Below are positions 5,058 to 8,517 of a stretch of 8,517 nucleotides of DNA, one piece after another. The notes under the pieces were generated by a model. That model saw nothing but the letters and a program-made list of their open reading frames with translations, did not search any database and was not told where the DNA came from. The stretch is from Acidobacteriaceae bacterium. Lineage in GTDB: Bacteria > Acidobacteriota > Terriglobia > Terriglobales > Acidobacteriaceae. The DNA is taken from assembly GCA_030044455.1 (NCBI GenBank), contig JASHVU010000202.1, positions 1-8,517 on the forward strand. The letters are read 5' to 3'. Made by a program: the position numbers and the translations under genes. Position 1 is the stretch's first letter. Each line of letters opens with the position of its first letter.

Positions 5058-6677
5058 ATGGCCGACCTTGCGACGGCTGTTGAAGTAATGCCCCGCGGCA
5101 AATCTCTTCTTGACGGCATGGGAAAGAGATCGTCGAACCGGGCGGGCATTTTGTTTTTCTGCGGCGCCCTTGTTGCCGGAATCACTTTCATCGGATTCCA
5201 CGTAGCCAAAGACCTCAATAGCGCAACCATCAGCGGCATCTGGCCTTTCTTTCTGCTGGCGGTAGCTCTTTCAATCGCGCTGGGATTCGAGTTCGTCAAT
5301 GGCTTCCACGACACGGCCAATGCTGTAGCAACAGTCATTTACACGAACTCTCTTGAGCCCACTGTGGCCGTGGTCTGGTCGGGGTTGTGCAACCTTGCAG
5401 GCGTTCTCTTTTCTTCAGGCGCTGTTGCTTACGCCGTCATCATGCTGCTGCCGGTTGAGCTGATTCTCAAGGTAAGCTCGGGCGCCGGCTTCGCCATGAT
5501 CTTTGCCCTGCTCATCGCGGCCATTCTCTGGAACCTGGGCACATGGTGGCTGGGACTGCCTGCCTCGAGTTCCCACACCATGGTCGGTTCCATCATCGGG
5601 GTCGGGATCGCAAACCAGTTGCTCAATCCGCATATCGGCACTTCAGGAGTGGACTGGGAGCAAGCGGTAAAAGTCCTCAAGGCACTTCTCTTTTCTCCGC
5701 TGATTGGTTTTGTTTTGGCGGGGTTTGTGATTCTGCTTGCAAAGCGGCTGATACAAACACCGGAACTTTACGAAGCGCCAAAAAACGACCAGCCTCCGCC
5801 GTTCCCGATTCGCCTGCTGATGATTATTACCTGCACGGGCGTCAGCTTCTTCCACGGATCCAACGACGGACAGAAGGGGATGGGGCTCATCATGCTGATT
5901 TTGATCGGCACTGTCCCTACGGCCTATGCCTTGAACCACGCAGTGAGCCCTGCCGAGATGCAGAGCTTTATCGCGGCTTCGGCTCAGGCAGGCAGCATCC
6001 TCGATCATTACGTGAGCCCCACGCTTTCCGACCCGCCCGACCCGCGCGCTGATCTGCTGGCTTACATTCGCACCGGCAAGTTGCAGCCAGAGACTCTTCC
6101 GGCTTTGCGCCAACTCATCAATCAGCTCGACCAGGAGGTCGCCCCATACAAGGCGCTCAACTCAGTTCCGGCCGGCGAACAGGCCAACGTGCGCAACGAT
6201 ATGTTTGTAGTGAGCGAGACCCTTCGCCGAATAATGAAGAACGGCAATCCGGGCTTTACAGCGGCTGAAAAATCAGAACTGGCCGGCTACCAGGGCAAGC
6301 TTGACCGCTCAACGAAATACATCCCCGACTGGGTCAAGGTAGCTGTAGCACTTGCCCTCGGCCTTGGTACGATGGTGGGCTGGAAACGCATCGTGGTGAC
6401 CGTCGGCGAACGGATTGGCAAGGAACACCTTACCAACGCCCAGGGCGCGAGTGCCGGACTGGTTGCCATGTTGACCATTTTCGCGGCCGACCGCTGGGGA
6501 CTGCCAGTCTCGACCACCCATATTCTCAGCTCCGGCGTGGCCGGCACCATGGCCGCAAACGGCAGCGGTATTCGCCTAGCGACGGTTCGCAATATTGCCG
6601 CCGGCTGGGTACTCACACTCCCTGCTGCCGCCCTGCTCTCCGCCTTGCTCTATTGCCTGTTCCACGCGATTTCCTGA
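5058..6677 (+). CDS. pit: Pit-family low-affinity inorganic phosphate transporter, copy 1
   Basis: A 539-residue inner-membrane permease of the PiT (PitA-type) family, which takes up phosphate (as metal-phosphate in E. coli PitA) driven by the proton gradient. The two signature half-repeats are visible: GFEFVNGFHDTANAVATV (N81-GFHD-TANA) in the first half and GVSFFHGSNDGQKGMG (H266-GSNDGQKG) in the second. Each half also carries its re-entrant serine/threonine motif: PASSSHTMVGS (S170-H173) and LPVSTTHILSSGVAGT (S485-H488). A hydrophilic loop of about 130 residues (294-424) separates the last membrane bundle, as in E. coli PitA. ATG 5058 has a modest GGTGA at 5047-5051 and overlaps the stop of a short upstream frame (TGATG). 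A tandem paralog begins 185 bp downstream. No PhoU-like DUF47 partner is present in the window. Compared with copy 2 it lacks about 45 residues between SPLIGF and TPELYEAP. Function is confident; metal preference and regulation are unknown. Confidence 0.95.
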   Translation: MADLATAVEVMPRGKSLLDGMGKRSSNRAGILFFCGALVAGITFIGFHVAKDLNSATISGIWPFFLLAVALSIALGFEFVNGFHDTANAVATVIYTNSLEPTVAVVWSGLCNLAGVLFSSGAVAYAVIMLLPVELILKVSSGAGFAMIFALLIAAILWNLGTWWLGLPASSSHTMVGSIIGVGIANQLLNPHIGTSGVDWEQAVKVLKALLFSPLIGFVLAGFVILLAKRLIQTPELYEAPKNDQPPPFPIRLLMIITCTGVSFFHGSNDGQKGMGLIMLILIGTVPTAYALNHAVSPAEMQSFIAASAQAGSILDHYVSPTLSDPPDPRADLLAYIRTGKLQPETLPALRQLINQLDQEVAPYKALNSVPAGEQANVRNDMFVVSETLRRIMKNGNPGFTAAEKSELAGYQGKLDRSTKYIPDWVKVAVALALGLGTMVGWKRIVVTVGERIGKEHLTNAQGASAGLVAMLTIFAADRWGLPVSTTHILSSGVAGTMAANGSGIRLATVRNIAAGWVLTLPAAALLSALLYCLFHAIS

Positions 6678-6685
6678 AAGCCGCT

Positions 6686-6781
6686 CTTTCAATATCGCCC
6701 GTGTACTTTCAAGAAATCTCCGGCGGCGGACTCTTTTTCTGTGTCCTTTCAGATGCTTCCTTACAATTCATCCTCCTTTCA
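6686..6781 (+). repeat. Four phased CTTTCA repeats in the spacer between the two pit genes
   Basis: CTTTCA occurs at 6686-6691, 6706-6711, 6746-6751 and 6776-6781, with start-to-start distances of 20, 40 and 30 bp, close to whole turns of the helix. Two copies share the wider form GTGTNCTTTCA. The hexamer differs by one base from the CTGTCA half-site of the enterobacterial Pho box, but the 11-bp spacing of that box is absent. It may be a regulator-binding array for the second pit gene, or chance in a pyrimidine-rich spacer. Confidence 0.3.
6719..6737 (+). terminator. Weak terminator-like hairpin after first pit gene
   Basis: TCCG (6719-6722) pairs with CGGA (6727-6730) around a GCGG loop, followed by CTC and a run of T residues. 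The stem is only 4 bp, so this is a poor terminator at best. No better terminator was seen between the two pit genes. Confidence 0.2.
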
Positions 6782-6850
6782 TCTGAGTCGTTTATCCCTT
6801 TCTAGGTCCGGACATTACAACCCCCGCATCGCCCGGCGCACTTCCTCTCT

Positions 6851-6854
6851 GGAG
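6851..6854 (+). promoter_or_regulatory. Shine-Dalgarno site of the second pit gene
   Basis: GGAG ends 8 bases before ATG 6863. It fixes the start of copy 2 at the residue matching the start of copy 1: both proteins begin MADLAT. Confidence 0.6.
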
Positions 6855-6862
6855 CATCTCGT

Positions 6863-8517
6863 ATGGCCGATCTGGCAACCACAGTAGAGGGCGCATCGCT
6901 CCTCGATCGCAAAATGAAGAAATCTCCGGCGTGGATAAGCACCGTCGTCGTGCTCATTGCGCTGCTCGGTGGACTCATCTACATCGGCTTCCACGTGGCG
7001 GGCGATTTGGGAAACATTGTCATCGTCAGCGTCTGGCCGTATGTACTGCTGGCTGTGGCGCTGGTCATCGCCCTTGGCTTTGAATTCGTCAACGGATTCC
7101 ATGACACCGCGAATGCTGTTGCCACCGTGATCTACACCCATTCGCTCGATCCCAACATCGCCGTGGTCTGGTCGGGGCTTTGCAACCTCTGCGGCGTGCT
7201 GGTTTCCTCCGGCACCGTGGCCTTCAGCATCATCACGCTGCTGCCTGTCGAGTTGATTCTCAAGGTCAGTTCCGGCGCGGGTTTTGCGATGGTCTTCGCT
7301 CTGCTCATCGCAGCCATTCTGTGGAACCTGGGCACATGGTGGCTGGGGCTGCCGGCTTCGAGTTCGCACACCATGGTGGGGTCAATCATCGGCGTTGGCG
7401 TGGCCAACCAGTTGATCAATTCGAGCTCCGGTACATCGGGCGTCGACTGGTCTCAGGCCACGAAGGTCTTTCAGGTACTACTCATCTCGCCGCTCGTGGG
7501 CTTCGCGTGTGCGGCTGTTTTGTTCTGGGTTTTGAAGCCGGAATCGCGCAAGCTTGGCGGTGTGGCATTAGCGCTGGTACTGGGGTTGGCCGCGTATTTC
7601 ATGTTCCATTGGAGCCTCCTCTGGACGGTTATCTTCGCGCTGGGTGTGACCGCAGCCGTAATGCTGGGATTGAACTTGATTCCGACTCCGGAGTCGCTGT
7701 TCCGCGCTCCAGAAGGCACTACGCCTCCACCGTGGCCCATCCGCCTTCTGCTGGTTCTCACCTGTTCCGGCGTCAGCTACTTCCACGGCTCGAACGACGG
7801 CCAGAAGGGCATGGGCCTCATCATGCTCATCCTCATCGGCACCGTCCCTACCGCGTACGCCCTGAATCACGCCGTCACATCGAGAGACATGCAGGACTTT
7901 ATCGCCGCGTCTGACAAGGCAGCGGCGATCATCAGCACACACGTAGACCAGAACGCGATCCTCGGAGGCGACGCGCGCACTGAACTTACCGAATATCTAC
8001 GCACCAAGAAACTGCAACCTGACACCATGACCGCACTCAGGGAAAGCATCCGCGATCTTGAGGGCGCTGTGCAGGCCTACGGCGACTACAAGCATGTTCC
8101 TCCCGGCCAGCAGACCAACATTCGCAACGACATGTACGTGACCAGCGAGGCGCTGCGCATTATGGCCAAGGGCAATACCCCACAGTTCACCGCTGCGGAA
8201 CAGGCGGCCTTGAATAATTACAAGGCGAAGGTGGACAAGGCTACCAAGTTCATCCCTTCGTGGGTGAAAGTAGCTGTCGCACTGGCTCTGGGACTGGGCA
8301 CCATGGTGGGCTGGAAGCGCATCGTGGTGACGGTCGGCGAAAAGATCGGCAAAGAGCACCTGACCTACGCGCAGGGCGCCTGCGCTGAATTGGTTGCCAT
8401 GGCCACCATCTCTGCCGCCGACAACTTTGGCCTGCCCGTTTCAACCACCCACGTGCTCAGCTCAGGCGTGGCCGGCACCATGGCCGCAAACAAGAGCGGA
8501 TTGCAGATTTCCACCAT
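6863..8517 (+). CDS. pit: Pit-family inorganic phosphate transporter, copy 2 (3' end outside window)
   Basis: The frame is open from ATG 6863 to the window edge: 551 residues, with about 30 more expected by comparison with copy 1. It is a tandem paralog of the upstream gene, with the same MADLAT start, half-repeats (N77-GFHDTANA; H308-GSNDGQKG) and serine motifs (S166-SSH169; LPVSTTH ending at H530). The long hydrophilic loop is also shared (about 335-465). The main difference lies between SPLVGF (209-214) and LIPTPE (from 272). Copy 2 has about 45 additional residues, including the hydrophobic stretches LGGVALALVLGLAAYFMF and LLWTVIFALGVTAAVML, which read as about two extra membrane segments. 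An even number would keep the downstream topology unchanged. Signature residues are intact, so it should transport phosphate. The 185-bp spacer and its own ribosome site suggest it can be expressed separately from copy 1. Confidence 0.94.
   Translation, partial: MADLATTVEGASLLDRKMKKSPAWISTVVVLIALLGGLIYIGFHVAGDLGNIVIVSVWPYVLLAVALVIALGFEFVNGFHDTANAVATVIYTHSLDPNIAVVWSGLCNLCGVLVSSGTVAFSIITLLPVELILKVSSGAGFAMVFALLIAAILWNLGTWWLGLPASSSHTMVGSIIGVGVANQLINSSSGTSGVDWSQATKVFQVLLISPLVGFACAAVLFWVLKPESRKLGGVALALVLGLAAYFMFHWSLLWTVIFALGVTAAVMLGLNLIPTPESLFRAPEGTTPPPWPIRLLLVLTCSGVSYFHGSNDGQKGMGLIMLILIGTVPTAYALNHAVTSRDMQDFIAASDKAAAIISTHVDQNAILGGDARTELTEYLRTKKLQPDTMTALRESIRDLEGAVQAYGDYKHVPPGQQTNIRNDMYVTSEALRIMAKGNTPQFTAAEQAALNNYKAKVDKATKFIPSWVKVAVALALGLGTMVGWKRIVVTVGEKIGKEHLTYAQGACAELVAMATISAADNFGLPVSTTHVLSSGVAGTMAANKSGLQIST

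Noticed and set aside
6678..6862. Classical Pho box upstream of the second pit gene
   Set aside because: The CTTTCA copies lack the CTGTCA sequence and the 11-bp direct-repeat spacing of the known PhoB site, so only a looser repeat array is reported.
6815..7369. 184-codon - strand frame that resembles another - strand frame at 5415-5633
   Set aside because: The likeness arises only because both are antisense to the same conserved part of the two paralogous pit genes.
7180..7914. 244-codon + strand frame inside the second pit gene
   Set aside because: It is a different frame within the true Pit coding sequence, whose signature motifs run straight through to the window end.

Overview
The window reads as chromosomal DNA of a GC-rich bacterium. 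The best guess is Acidobacteriota, probably class Terriglobia. This is inferred from the style of the YidC, TrpS and Pit proteins, from TTG starts with clear ribosome sites, and from intergenic CCCGTAGGG-type palindromic repeats and heptamer tandem repeats. No marker gene (such as 16S rRNA) is present to prove it. All supported genes lie on the + strand. I found no tRNA, rRNA, CRISPR array, insertion sequence or phage gene, and no previously undescribed system.

Region 1 (1-2289) carries the 3' end of yidC (membrane protein insertase), a left-handed beta-helix (hexapeptide repeat) acyltransferase, and a site-2 protease-type M50 membrane metalloprotease. Between yidC and the acyltransferase is a short non-coding leader with a 7-bp tandem repeat. 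A strong intrinsic terminator at 2345-2372 closes the unit.

Region 2 (2394-4513) holds trpS (tryptophanyl-tRNA synthetase) and scpA (the kleisin of the SMC-ScpA-ScpB condensin). They are separated by a palindromic extragenic repeat made of two short CCCGTAGGG-like hairpins around a larger inverted repeat. The order M50 protease - trpS - scpA is a common bacterial neighbourhood, but scpB, which usually follows, is absent.

Region 3 (4514-8517) begins with a 544-bp stretch without a convincing gene. It holds an AT-rich patch with an inverted repeat and a -10-like hexamer. Two tandem Pit-type inorganic phosphate transporter genes follow; the second runs off the window. The paralogs share long near-identical blocks, but the second has about 45 extra residues (roughly two membrane segments) in the middle. 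The 185-bp spacer between them has four CTTTCA copies spaced in multiples of 10 bp. No phoU/DUF47 partner is visible.

The most useful leads are the loss of the usual groove arginine in YidC, the divergent tandem Pit pair with its phased spacer repeats, and the palindromic repeat between trpS and scpA.
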